Assembly: GCA_023473405.1 (NCBI GenBank)
Contig: JAMCZD010000448.1
Coordinates: 1 to 34,181, forward strand
DNA length: 34,181 nucleotides
Direction of reading: 5' to 3'
Source of the DNA: Candidatus Omnitrophota bacterium
GTDB lineage: Bacteria; Verrucomicrobiota; Verrucomicrobiia; Limisphaerales; UBA1319
The translations under genes and the position numbers were made by a program. This document shows positions 9,476-19,303 of the stretch, in pieces. Position 1 is the stretch's first letter, and each line of letters begins with the position of its first letter. The notes beneath the pieces were generated by a model. That model made no database searches. It worked only from the letters and a program-made list of their open reading frames with translations, and was not told the origin of the DNA.

Positions 9476-11667
9476 TGCGAGAGAGCAGGGGAGGCTGCCT
9501 GGGGTGGTTGGTGGATACCCAGGTTGTATGCCTGGAACGCCCAGACATCGGCGGTTTGGGCAATGCGCTTATCGGTGGGCATGTAGCCGTGACTGGTCTT
9601 GGTTTCAACCCGGATGAGCACCGGGTTGTTGCAGCCCTGGTCATGCTGGAGAGCGGCGGCGAACTTGTAGGAGTGGCTCGGCACGACTCGGTCGTCATGG
9701 TCGGCCGTCGTGATAATGGTCGGAGGGTAGCAGACGCCTTTTTTTAGATTGGCCAGGGGCGAGTAGGTATAGAGCCAGTGAAAGGCCTGCTCGTTATCGG
9801 ACGTTCCGTACTCCGGGGCCCAGAGCGCACCGCCCGAGAATCGCTGGTAACGGAGCATGTCCAGGACGCCGGCGCCGGCGTAGGCGGCGCCGAACAGGTC
9901 CGGATGCTGGGTGATGCTCGCGCCGACGAGCAAACCGCCGTTCGAGTAACCCTGGATGCCAAGCCGCCGGGACGAAGTATACTTCCGCGCGATCAGGTAT
10001 TTGGCGCCCCAGGCGAAATCATCAAACACATTCTGCTTGCGGCCGAGCATGCCGGCTTCGTGCCAGGTCTCGCCATAGGTGCCGCCGCCCCGCAAGTTGG
10101 CCACCGCATAAACGCCGCCAAGCTCGAGCCAGACCGGCAGCATCGGGTTGAACCGCGGGGTGATGGTGATGTCAAAACCGCCGTAACCGTAGAGGATGGC
10201 TGGGTTGTTGCCGTCGAGTTTGACGTTCCGGCGGCTTGGCATCCAGGGCGGGATTTGCGTGCCGTCCTTGGAGGGATAGAAGACCTGCTCGAGACTGTAG
10301 GGAGAGGCATCAAAGCGAACCTCGGGTTTGAAGAACACTTGCGTCGCGGCGTGCTCGAGGTCGTGGCGATACACCGATTCGGGGTAGAGGAACGAGGTGA
10401 AACCATAATAAACGGTCGGTGAATCGTTGCGCGAGGAAATGCCGCTGACCGAACCGATCGCCGGCAGAGCGAGTTCGCCCTCGGGTTTGCCTTGGATCGA
10501 GAAGAGCGCAAGCCGGCTCTTGGCGATGATCTGGTAATCCACGAGGATTCGTCCGCCGGCCATCGCCGCGCCCTGAATTACCCCCTCGCCTTCCGGCACC
10601 AGGACGCGCCAGTTGGCGGGATCGTGTTGGTCGAGGCTGGCGGCGACGATGCGGCGCCTGGGCGCATCGAGGGTCGTTTGGATGTAAATGGTAGTTCCGG
10701 CGTGGCCAATCACGCGGTATTCGGCGTCGTTCTTCGTGTAAAGAGGTTGTGGTGTTCCCGAGACGGAGGGTTTGAGGGGGTCACCCAGGTCCAAGTAGAA
10801 GAGTTCGTTTTGAGGCGCGGTGCCGTTTTGGAGATAAACGAAGAGGTAGCGGCCATCCTCGGTAACGCTGCCGCCGATGGTCCACTCCGGCAGGTCCGGA
10901 CGGGCATAGATGAGGGCGTCGGCGCTCTGCTCGGTTCCCAGCCGGTGATAGTAAAGCTTCTGGTCGATGACTCGCTCGGTGATGGCCTGGCCCGCGGGCG
11001 GCTCCGGGTATCGCGAATAGAAGAAGCCTTTGCCGTCCTCGGTCCAGGCAATATCCGAAAATTTCACCCAACGGATAGTGTCCGGCAGGTCCTTGCCGGT
11101 TGCCACATCGCGGATGCGAATGGTGAGCCAGTCCGAGCCACCTTGCGAAAGGTTGTAGGCTAGGTACAGGCCGCGAGGAGAGGATTGGTAGCCCAGCAGT
11201 GCAACTGAACCATCCGGAGAGAGTTTGTTTGGGTCGAGCAGTTCGCGCGGCTCCGCAGAGGGCGAGTCCTGGACGAACACCACCGATTGGTTTTGCAGGC
11301 CGGCATTCCTGCTGAAAAATATCCGACCGCCGCCGACCATCTCAGGCGTGCTCTCGCGCGCATAATTCCAGAGCGTGGTGAGCCGGGCCTTGATCCAGTT
11401 CCGGACCGGTATTTTATCCAGGTAAGCGAACGTGAGCGCGTTTTCCGCCTCGACCCATTGCCGCACCGCCGGGCTGTCAATGTCCTCCATCCACTGGTAG
11501 GGCGCGGGGACCCGGGTGCCGAAATAGGTGTCCACGATGGAATCCCGATGCGCCGGCGGATAATTCAATCTCGAGGAGGTGTCGGGGGCGGGGACTTGCG
11601 CATTGGCGAAGGGCACGGCGGTTACTAAAGCCGAAACCAGCAGGGCTAGAGTGTATAGAGGTCGCAT
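9469..11667 (-). CDS. Prolyl oligopeptidase family serine peptidase (S9A), secreted
   Basis: 732 aa with signal peptide; beta-propeller plus catalytic GYSNGGLLVGASITQHPDLF, then DHDDRVVPSHSYKF. Confidence 0.95.
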   Translation of the reverse strand: MRPLYTLALLVSALVTAVPFANAQVPAPDTSSRLNYPPAHRDSIVDTYFGTRVPAPYQWMEDIDSPAVRQWVEAENALTFAYLDKIPVRNWIKARLTTLWNYARESTPEMVGGGRIFFSRNAGLQNQSVVFVQDSPSAEPRELLDPNKLSPDGSVALLGYQSSPRGLYLAYNLSQGGSDWLTIRIRDVATGKDLPDTIRWVKFSDIAWTEDGKGFFYSRYPEPPAGQAITERVIDQKLYYHRLGTEQSADALIYARPDLPEWTIGGSVTEDGRYLFVYLQNGTAPQNELFYLDLGDPLKPSVSGTPQPLYTKNDAEYRVIGHAGTTIYIQTTLDAPRRRIVAASLDQHDPANWRVLVPEGEGVIQGAAMAGGRILVDYQIIAKSRLALFSIQGKPEGELALPAIGSVSGISSRNDSPTVYYGFTSFLYPESVYRHDLEHAATQVFFKPEVRFDASPYSLEQVFYPSKDGTQIPPWMPSRRNVKLDGNNPAILYGYGGFDITITPRFNPMLPVWLELGGVYAVANLRGGGTYGETWHEAGMLGRKQNVFDDFAWGAKYLIARKYTSSRRLGIQGYSNGGLLVGASITQHPDLFGAAYAGAGVLDMLRYQRFSGGALWAPEYGTSDNEQAFHWLYTYSPLANLKKGVCYPPTIITTADHDDRVVPSHSYKFAAALQHDQGCNNPVLIRVETKTSHGYMPTDKRIAQTADVWAFQAYNLGIHQPPQAASPALSHP

Positions 11668-11698
11668 AGACTATATGGGGAGGTAAGCGGTGGTGGCG

Positions 11699-12988
11699 TT
11701 ATGCTGCCTTGGCGAGGTCGAGGAATACAATGATCGATGGGTTACCGACCGGGATGTAGTGGCCGGTGAAAACCAGCCGGCCGGTGTTGCGGTCCACGCG
11801 GAAAACCGCGATGTTGTCGCCGCGCTGGTTGCAGGAATATAGGAACTGGCTGGTCGGATCGAAGCTAAAGCTCCGTGGATAGTTGCCGCGTGTCCATTCA
11901 TCGCCAACGAATGTCAACTCCCCATTATTACCGACCGAGAATATACCGATGCTGTCATGCAGGCGGTTGCCGGCATAGACGAACCGCCCATCGCCAGATA
12001 CCTTGATCTCGGAGCAGAAATTGCTGCCGGCGAAACCGGGCGGCAGACTGGAGATGGTCTGCCGCGACGCTAGCCGCCCATTCGCGGCGTCATAGTCGAA
12101 TAGAACGATGTTGGAGCCTTCCTCTTGGAGCGAGTAGCACCAACGTCCGTTGGGGTGGAAGAAGAAATGCCGTGGCCCATCACCCGGCGGAAGCGAGACG
12201 GCGTGGGGTTCGTTGGGTATCAGAACGCCGCTGTCCTCGTCAAACTTCCAGACAAAAATCCGGTCCAGCCCCAAATCGACGTGCAATACGAAACGTCCCG
12301 AGGGGTCAGCCTCAATCATGTGCGCATGCGTTCGCTCGTGGCCGCTGAACGCGAAACTACCCGGCGGCGCGTGAGTGGCCTTTTTCGGTCCGACCGCGCC
12401 GCTATCGTGCTTGATATCCGTGGCCGTCCCCAGGCGGCCATCGGGCAGAATCGGCAACACCGCCACGCCGCCGCTAAAATAATTGGCCACCAGCACAAAT
12501 CTTCCCGATGGATGAATGCTCGCATAGGTTGGCCCCGCCCCGCCGGACCGGACGGTGTTGAGCAGGGTCAACTGACCGTCAATACGGTTGATCGCGAAGG
12601 CGCTGACCGTGCCCTGGTTGCCTTCGCCTACCAGGTCCGTCTCATTGGTAGAATACAGGCGGGTGCCGGCGGCATTCAAAGCCAGGCAACTCGGGCTCGT
12701 TCCCAATTCATAGACACCGCTTGGCGTCACGGCCCCGGTGGTGCGGTCCACCTGAAACAGGTGAATGCCGCGACCGTTGCCAGGCGGCAAATCCACCTGG
12801 GTCGGCGGCATATCGCGGAGCGGAGAGCTGTATGTGCCCACATAGGCCATGAGCGGAGCATTTCCTCCGGCCGATTGCGCTTTGACCGCTTCCGCAAAAA
12901 GCGGGGCCCCTCCAGCGAGCACGGCCGACGTTTTTAGAAATGAGCGGCGGGAAACTGCCGGCGAAATTGGACGGACACTAGATTGCAT
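11699..12988 (-). CDS. Lactonase-family beta-propeller protein (6-phosphogluconolactonase-like) with Tat signal
   Basis: Tat motif SRRSFLKTSAVLAGG; repeats such as YVGTYSS, LVANYFSGGVAVLPI, GDGPRHFFFHPNGRWCY, FVYAGNRLHDSIGIFSV. Confidence 0.93.
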   Translation of the reverse strand: MQSSVRPISPAVSRRSFLKTSAVLAGGAPLFAEAVKAQSAGGNAPLMAYVGTYSSPLRDMPPTQVDLPPGNGRGIHLFQVDRTTGAVTPSGVYELGTSPSCLALNAAGTRLYSTNETDLVGEGNQGTVSAFAINRIDGQLTLLNTVRSGGAGPTYASIHPSGRFVLVANYFSGGVAVLPILPDGRLGTATDIKHDSGAVGPKKATHAPPGSFAFSGHERTHAHMIEADPSGRFVLHVDLGLDRIFVWKFDEDSGVLIPNEPHAVSLPPGDGPRHFFFHPNGRWCYSLQEEGSNIVLFDYDAANGRLASRQTISSLPPGFAGSNFCSEIKVSGDGRFVYAGNRLHDSIGIFSVGNNGELTFVGDEWTRGNYPRSFSFDPTSQFLYSCNQRGDNIAVFRVDRNTGRLVFTGHYIPVGNPSIIVFLDLAKAA

Positions 12989-13288
12989 AAATTGGGCGAA
13001 TGGTAGAAGAAGGCCGTACCAACGGTCGAGTCAAATCCGCCGCTTATCTCGGGGACCAGCAAAAGCCGCTGCCGGTCTCGCTCATCGGCGAGAACGGCCT
13101 CTGGTTCGTAATCCGCGGTGCAATTTCCTTTTCTTGCAGATATTTCGCGGTTACCATGCCCGCAGATGCACTTGCTCCCCAGACCGCGGGATTGAGCACA
13201 CGCTGCCAAGTGCGATTTTGGCCTGGGGCAAGACGCGAGCGCGGCAACAGAGCGTGCTCTGTCCCACAGCCTGGGGACCAGTACAAAT

Positions 13289-13456
13289 ATGGCTATGCGC
13301 GAGTTCTTGATTATCACCAAGACGCTGGCGGACAAGAACCGGGTCCGAATGCTGCCGGCCCTGCGGGGCGGGAAGGTGTGCGTCTGCCATATTACGGAGC
13401 TGTTTGGGCTGGCGCTTGACCCGGTGGAATTGTGCAGGCGGAATTGCGGGAGATGA
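13289..13456 (+). pseudogene. Truncated / internally deleted ArsR-family regulator
   Basis: Translation [56 protein letters not shown]-terminus matches ArsR (LADxNRVRxLxAL...CVCxITELFGLA); the recognition helix and wing are absent. Stop overlaps the arsC ATG. Confidence 0.7.
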
Positions 13457-13896
13457 AACCAACGGTCCTCATACTCTGCACCGGGAATTCGTGCCGGAGC
13501 CAATTGGCTGAGGGAGTGCTGAGAGCGGCGGCCGGCGAATTGCTGGATGTGCAGAGCGCCGGATCGAGACCGGCCGGTTATGTGCATCCGCTGGCGGTAC
13601 AGGTGATGAACGAGATCGGCATCGATATTTCGGGCCATCGTTCGAAGCACCTGAACGAGCTTTTGCAGCGGCCGGTGGAGACGGTGATCACGGTCTGCGG
13701 CGATGCAGACCAGGCCTGCCCGGCGTTCCCGGGACAGGTGAATCGGCATCACTGGGGATTTGATGATCCGGCGAAGGCCTCTGGAACGGAGCAAGAGAAG
13801 TTGGCGGTGTTCCGGCGTGTGCGCGATGAGATTCGAAAGGTGTTCGAGGCCTACGCAGCCGGAAGGCGAGATCAGTCCATGAGGAATGGCAATTGA
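13453..13896 (+). CDS. arsC: Low-molecular-weight phosphatase type arsenate reductase
   Basis: [28 protein letters not shown]...[31 protein letters not shown]...[19 protein letters not shown]-loop. Confidence 0.95.
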   Translation: MKPTVLILCTGNSCRSQLAEGVLRAAAGELLDVQSAGSRPAGYVHPLAVQVMNEIGIDISGHRSKHLNELLQRPVETVITVCGDADQACPAFPGQVNRHHWGFDDPAKASGTEQEKLAVFRRVRDEIRKVFEAYAAGRRDQSMRNGN

Positions 13897-14274
13897 ACTG
13901 ATAAACTGGCTCGGCTAATAATCGATGGTCGGACCCGGCAAGGCCCGTTTTCTTCGTCCCTGAGGAAAACAGGAAGGAAGGAAATGCATCTTACCTCTCT
14001 TTGTTTCCTGTTTCCCCAAGCGATATATGGGGATGAATCGGGGGCTCTCGCGTGGCAATCCGAAATCCCCGGCGGCGCCGAAGCCGGGAAAGGCAAGCAA
14101 GAATATAAGGGACACATATTAACAATTGTTTTGGCTGAAATTTCTTGAAGCCCCGCCGAGAATGCTGTTATCTGCTGCGTATTCAGATCATCAGATATGA
14201 AAAGCCATTATTGAGCTATGCACAAACACACGAGAAGTGAGAATCCGGCATTGAACCTACCGTGGAGCCTAACC

Positions 14275-17142
14275 ATGAAAATAGCGATCCTCATACTATT
14301 ATGCGGCCTGTTCGCGGCGCCATCCATCACAGCCGATGAAACGCTCGATGTCGTCAAGCCTCGGGTGCCGGACAAACTCAGCCGCGTGACGCTGAGCCAA
14401 CGGGAACTCGGCGGGGAAATCGACCGCCGCATCCAGAGCCTGATCTACAAAAACTACATGGTGATCGATCTGGACGACGGGTGGCTCAATCATTTTCTCC
14501 ACCGCACTGACCGCGGCGGCGCGAGCCACGTTTATTATGGCATTGGCAAGGTGTTCGACGCCGGCAGCCTTTTCACCGCCTATACGGGAGACCCGAAAGT
14601 CGCCGCACGCACCCAGTACATCATCGATGAACTGGTGAAATCCCGCGACGCCGACGGCTACATCGGATTCTGGAAGGTCGAGCCGGGAAACCTGCAAGAC
14701 TACATCAATTGGATTCTCCACGAGCAGGAATATATCAACCTTGCGTTCGTGCGGAATTACCGCTGCACGGGCAATCCCGACTCGTTGGCCGACGCGAAAA
14801 TCATGGGCGACTACATCCTCAAGACGTTTCCCACGCCCCAGAATCCATGCTACGACCCGGGCCTGATCTGCACGGCTGGTCTGCCCGAAGGGATGTTGGA
14901 ACTCTACCGCGTGACGGGCGACAAGCGTTACTTCGATTTCGCCGCCAACGTGCCGCACGGGAACAACAGAGGGGAGGTCAAACTTGCCTCCTTGCGGACA
15001 TGGGAGCAGGATTTCAGCCACCCCCCACGCCATGTGTACGTGATGCTCGCGCGCTGCTACGCGCAGACTGAATTGTACCGCCTGACGGGTGAAGACAATC
15101 TCCTGAACATGAGCCGGTTTATGCGAAACGAACTGCTCAAGAAGGGTGAGGGCGGCATGCTGGTCACCGGCTCGTGCTCCGACGGCGAGCAATTCTCCTA
15201 CAACCAGAACGGGCGCGGTGCCATCGGAGAATCGTGCGTTACAGCCTATGTGCTGCGCTGGATCGACAGCCTGATGCGGATGGAGGGGGATATGCGCTAC
15301 GGCGATCTGCTCGAGCGTACCATTTATAACGCCCTGTTCGCCGCCAACTCGCCCGACGGACGCCGAATCTGCTACTTCACCCCGTTTACCGGCCAGCGCC
15401 AGTTCCAGACAATCGATACGTTCTGCTGCAACGGGAATTATCGCCGAGCCGTGGCTGAATTGCCGCAGAAGGTGTATTACCGGACACCGGAGGGCGGAAT
15501 CGCGTTGAATCTGTTCACCCGTTCGAAGAAGGCCTTCGACGTGAAAAGCCAGACTGTCACAATTCTCCAGGAAACCGCCTACCCGAACGACGGCGACGTT
15601 AAGCTGACGTTTTCCACCCCGAGTCCCGTGGCGTTCCCCTTTCAGTTCCGCACACCGCGATGGTGCGAAACAATCACGCTGCGGGTGAACGACGAGGCGC
15701 CGGTGACGATCAACCCGCTGGGGCAGAAACTTGGGTGTTACGTGTTGAACCGGACATGGAAAGAGGGCGATGTGGTGAAGATTTCGATGCCTATGGAGTG
15801 GCGGTTCCTGCGCGGTCGGGCGGTCCAGGATGGCCATGTGGCGCTCTTGCGCGGCCCGGTGGTGTTTTCGGTTGGCAAAGCTCAAAACGCCGCACTGCTC
15901 GCCGAGTGCCCCGAACCGCGGAACCTCGTCATCGATCCGGCATCCATCGCCGAACCGGTGAGAGATGATTCGATTCGCCCGAACGGTCTGAAAGCCCTCG
16001 CCAAGGCTTGGCTGAATCCGGAATGCACCGGCGAAAAGGTGGATGTGATTCTCACAGAATTTATCGATCCCAGCAGTCAGGATGTGTATTTCCGCGTGCC
16101 GACAATTGAGGACACGGCGCCTGTGCGGTTGACAGACGACGAAATCGTGTCCTGGCCGAACGAGTTCGTTAATGCACACGTGCTGAAGGCGTTGTACGGG
16201 CCGAAGGCGGATGGCGATCTTAAAGCGATGTTCGAGGTCCGGGGCGATGTCGTCGCGGATTTGGCGGCCGATTACGTCAACCCGGGCGGCAAAACCGGTG
16301 TGAAAGCGGATTTTCCCGACGCTACGGGCGGGCGCTGGGCGTTTTACAACTGCAAGAACGGTGGGCTGTTGTCTACCGCTGCCGCCGGCGAGGTGAAGCC
16401 GCTGAACTCGCAATTCAAGGCGTTTGGCTCGCCGCTGGGTTACGCCTATGGGCTGGAAAACCAGGACGATGAACTCGGTTTCGTGTCGAACTACGCCCCC
16501 AGCGACCGGCAAGAGGACTCGTGGCGGAGGCATTACACCGAACAAATGTTCGACCAGGTGCTGTCCGCTCCCGAGCGGAAGAATTTCCTCTACACGCACC
16601 CGATTTCCGATACGGCGTGCTACAACGTTTTCCGCTGGACGCCCTCGTCCGACGTGCAAAAAAAGGACGTCACCCTGTGCGGTACGCTGTTCTCGGACCT
16701 GGGCAACGGCGTCCAAGTCCGCGTCATCCGCTGGAACGACGACACACGGCACGATGTCCTCGGCACCTTCAACACCAGCGATTTGACGGTCGGCAAATGC
16801 GGTACCGCTGAGTTTATCTTGCGATTGCCGTCCGGCAAGGTTGGCCAACACCTGGACTTCGTCCTGGACAACGCCGGCTCCCACAACGGCGATGCAACGG
16901 CCTTGAAAATCCGGGCATACACCAACGTGCGGACCGCTGCCCAAACCGACGTGACGGAAAAGGTCCAGGCGAAATACCACAACCGCCTCGTGACGTCCCT
17001 AGGTTCCTACTCCGACCTGTTCGGCGAGGGTGCACCCGGTGTGGAGAAGACGCTGAAGGTCAAGGTGGACTACTGGCTGGACGGTGTGGTGAAATACCTT
17101 GAATTCCCGCAGAACTCGGCCCTGGATTTGACCGAAGAATAG
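14275..17142 (+). CDS. GH127-like (DUF1680) beta-L-arabinofuranosidase family protein, secreted
   Basis: Signal peptide MKIAILILLCGLFAAPSITA; GIGKVFDAGSLFTAYTGDPK, WILHEQEYINLAF, TFCCNGNYRR. Met20 of the ORF is the likely start. Confidence 0.87.
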   Translation: MKIAILILLCGLFAAPSITADETLDVVKPRVPDKLSRVTLSQRELGGEIDRRIQSLIYKNYMVIDLDDGWLNHFLHRTDRGGASHVYYGIGKVFDAGSLFTAYTGDPKVAARTQYIIDELVKSRDADGYIGFWKVEPGNLQDYINWILHEQEYINLAFVRNYRCTGNPDSLADAKIMGDYILKTFPTPQNPCYDPGLICTAGLPEGMLELYRVTGDKRYFDFAANVPHGNNRGEVKLASLRTWEQDFSHPPRHVYVMLARCYAQTELYRLTGEDNLLNMSRFMRNELLKKGEGGMLVTGSCSDGEQFSYNQNGRGAIGESCVTAYVLRWIDSLMRMEGDMRYGDLLERTIYNALFAANSPDGRRICYFTPFTGQRQFQTIDTFCCNGNYRRAVAELPQKVYYRTPEGGIALNLFTRSKKAFDVKSQTVTILQETAYPNDGDVKLTFSTPSPVAFPFQFRTPRWCETITLRVNDEAPVTINPLGQKLGCYVLNRTWKEGDVVKISMPMEWRFLRGRAVQDGHVALLRGPVVFSVGKAQNAALLAECPEPRNLVIDPASIAEPVRDDSIRPNGLKALAKAWLNPECTGEKVDVILTEFIDPSSQDVYFRVPTIEDTAPVRLTDDEIVSWPNEFVNAHVLKALYGPKADGDLKAMFEVRGDVVADLAADYVNPGGKTGVKADFPDATGGRWAFYNCKNGGLLSTAAAGEVKPLNSQFKAFGSPLGYAYGLENQDDELGFVSNYAPSDRQEDSWRRHYTEQMFDQVLSAPERKNFLYTHPISDTACYNVFRWTPSSDVQKKDVTLCGTLFSDLGNGVQVRVIRWNDDTRHDVLGTFNTSDLTVGKCGTAEFILRLPSGKVGQHLDFVLDNAGSHNGDATALKIRAYTNVRTAAQTDVTEKVQAKYHNRLVTSLGSYSDLFGEGAPGVEKTLKVKVDYWLDGVVKYLEFPQNSALDLTEE

Positions 17143-17159
17143 CACGCCGCAGCTGGGAA

Positions 17160-17575
17160 TCCCCGCACAGGAATGGGGACAGAGGAATTTGGGAATATCA
17201 GCAGTCAGGAGTCAGCAGTCAGAGGTCAGAAGACTGGGGAACGGACGATGACAGTGCTTTCTTCGTGATCTTCGTTAGCTTCTGTTTTTTCTTTTCAATC
17301 CGCGTGATCCGTGAAATCCGTGGTTGATTAGGGTAAGGGGGAGAGACGGGGGTCAGGAGTCAGCGGTCAGTGGTCTTGTAGTCCAGGGGGAAAGGGTCGA
17401 TTAGCGTTTATTAGCGTCCATTAGCGGTTTTTCTTTCCTGTTTTCCCGCCTTCCTTAGCGGTACGTTTTTAACAACGGATGACAGAGGAATCTACCGGCT
17501 TTATTCCCTTGTCCCCATTCCTTTGTAATAATTCTTCTATCATAATTCCTCTGTCCCGATTCGGGTACCGGGGGT
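17160..17575. repeat. Intergenic repeat cluster: AGNNGTC heptamer tandem repeats and an inverted pair of GGACAGAGGAATT-type elements
   Basis: agcagtc aggagtc agcagtc agaggtc (about 17200-17227) and ggtc aggagtc agcggtc agtggtc (about 17350-17374); GGAATGGGGACAGAGGAATT near 17171 is mirrored by TTGTCCCCATTCCTT and AATTCCTCTGTCCC near 17510-17560. Confidence 0.6.
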
Positions 17576-17609
17576 TGTGCGGCGAGACCGGCGTCGGTAT
17601 GATGTCCGC

Positions 17610-17669
17610 ATGAAGTTCCAGGAAATTGGGCGGGAAGCCTTAGGATTGAGCAAGAGCGAGCGGGCGGAA
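17610..17669 (+). pseudogene. Possible N-terminal remnant of an addiction-module antitoxin
   Basis: MKFQEIGREALGLSKSERAE resembles the start of the addiction module component family, then diverges to GSCSCSVRRRR. Confidence 0.3.
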
Positions 17670-17770
17670 GGATCATGCTCTTGTTCAGTGCGACGTCGGC
17701 GGGGAACATCGGTTGCTTTCATTGTTGAACCAAAGTGCCGCCAAACAACAATCAACCAAAACGATCTCAC

Positions 17771-19279
17771 ATGAAAAACATCCTGCAATTATTGCTTGTC
17801 GGTCTGTTCGCTTTCAGCCTGCATGCCGCTGTGCCGGCAAAGAAGCCCAACATTATTTTCATTCTCGCCGATGATTTGGGCTATGGCGACATTGGGCCGT
17901 TCGGACAGAAGATCATCCACACGCCCACGCTAGATCAACTCGCCCGCGAGGGCATGAAGTTCACGCAGCATTACGCCGGAAATCCGGTGTGCGCACCCTC
18001 GCGTTGCGAGTTCATTACGGGTCGGCATCCGGGTCATGGGTATGTCCGCAACAACCATGAAATCGGCTCCTGGTATTCATTTCAAGGCCAGCTTCCGCTG
18101 CCGGTTACCGAGCCAAGCATCGCCGGGGCATTGAAATCAGCCGGCTATGTGACAGGCGCTTTTGGCAAGTGGGGACTCGGCGGCGGCGGTTCGCCGGGGG
18201 ATCCGCTCAAGCACGGTTTTGACCAATTCTTCGGATTCAACTGCCAGCGGCATGCGCACAATTATTATCCGCAATACCTGGATGAAGATGAGGGCAAGTT
18301 TATATTGACCGGCAACGGGAACGTCTCCGAAAAGGGAGACTTGTCGCTTAGCCCCGGCGCGGACCCGAACGATTCGGCCAGCTATGCCCGTTTCATCGGG
18401 CAACAGTATGCGCCGGATTTATGCCGTGAACGGGCGCTCAAATTCATCCGTGATAACCAGGACACACCGTTTTTTCTTTATTATCCGACGACGGTGCCCC
18501 ACCTGGCATTGCAGGTGCCGAAGGATTCGCTCGAAGAATACCGGGGCAAACTCGATGACCGGCCTTACGTTGGCGGAAACTGGTATCTGCCGCAACAATA
18601 CCCTCACGCTGCCTATGCGGCGATGGTTACGCGCATGGACCGTGACATCGGGAAAATGGTGCGATTGGTGAAGAGTCTTGGGCTTGAAGAGAACACAATC
18701 TTCATTTTCACCTCCGATAACGGCGCTGTGTTTCCGTTGTCCGGCTTCGATCCTGTCTTCTTCCATTCCACCGGTGAGCTTCGCGGCTACAAGGGAGACG
18801 TTTATGAAGGGGGCATCCGGGTGCCGCTCATTGTGAGATGGAAGGGGCATATTCCCGCCGGCACGACCTCAACTTTTGTATCCGGTTTCGAGGACTGGTT
18901 TCCAACCTTGCTGGAGTTGGCCGGTGCGTCAAACAAGGTGCCGAAAGGCCTGGATGGGGTCAGCCTGGTCCCTACTTTGCTCGGCGGTACACAACCGCCA
19001 CGCCCGTTCCTGTATCGTGAATTTCCCGGTGGCGGCGGGCAGTTGGCGATGCGCGTCGGCGATTGGAAACTGGTCAGGCAACACCTGATTGGCACGCCAA
19101 AGAAACCGGCCTCACCAACCACCGAGCTTTACAATCTCGCCACCGATCCGTCCGAAAAAGACAATGTCGCCCAGGCGAACCCGGAGAGGGTTGCGGAACT
19201 TGAAAAACGGGTGGCAGAGCAGCACATACCCTCGAAAGAATTCCCGTTCCCGTTGATCGACAAACCCCCGGTGCAATGA
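17771..19279 (+). CDS. Secreted sulfatase (arylsulfatase type)
   Basis: Signal peptide from MKNILQLLL; KKPNIIFILADDLGYGDIG, NPVCAPSRCEFITGRHPG (C-x-P-S-R formylglycine motif), FTSDNGAVFP. Confidence 0.96.
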   Translation: MKNILQLLLVGLFAFSLHAAVPAKKPNIIFILADDLGYGDIGPFGQKIIHTPTLDQLAREGMKFTQHYAGNPVCAPSRCEFITGRHPGHGYVRNNHEIGSWYSFQGQLPLPVTEPSIAGALKSAGYVTGAFGKWGLGGGGSPGDPLKHGFDQFFGFNCQRHAHNYYPQYLDEDEGKFILTGNGNVSEKGDLSLSPGADPNDSASYARFIGQQYAPDLCRERALKFIRDNQDTPFFLYYPTTVPHLALQVPKDSLEEYRGKLDDRPYVGGNWYLPQQYPHAAYAAMVTRMDRDIGKMVRLVKSLGLEENTIFIFTSDNGAVFPLSGFDPVFFHSTGELRGYKGDVYEGGIRVPLIVRWKGHIPAGTTSTFVSGFEDWFPTLLELAGASNKVPKGLDGVSLVPTLLGGTQPPRPFLYREFPGGGGQLAMRVGDWKLVRQHLIGTPKKPASPTTELYNLATDPSEKDNVAQANPERVAELEKRVAEQHIPSKEFPFPLIDKPPVQ

Positions 19280-19303
19280 CGCAGGCTCAATGTCAGCCTT
19301 TGG

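Noticed and set aside
9778-10422. 214-aa + strand ORF inside the prolyl oligopeptidase gene
   Set aside because: Antisense shadow ORF of a well-supported peptidase.
12934-13794. 286-aa reverse-strand ORF spanning the arsR/arsC region
   Set aside because: Overlaps arsC on the opposite strand; no recognisable motifs despite a locally odd intergenic part (about 13000-13280).
14299-16980. 893-aa reverse-strand ORF opposite the GH127-like gene
   Set aside because: Shadow ORF on a high-GC gene; the + strand product has clear family motifs while this translation is low-complexity-like with no recognisable domain.
17200-17375. CRISPR-like appearance of the repeated gtcag phrases
   Set aside because: Units are 7-nt tandem repeats without 20-50 nt spacers; not a CRISPR array. 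No cas genes seen.
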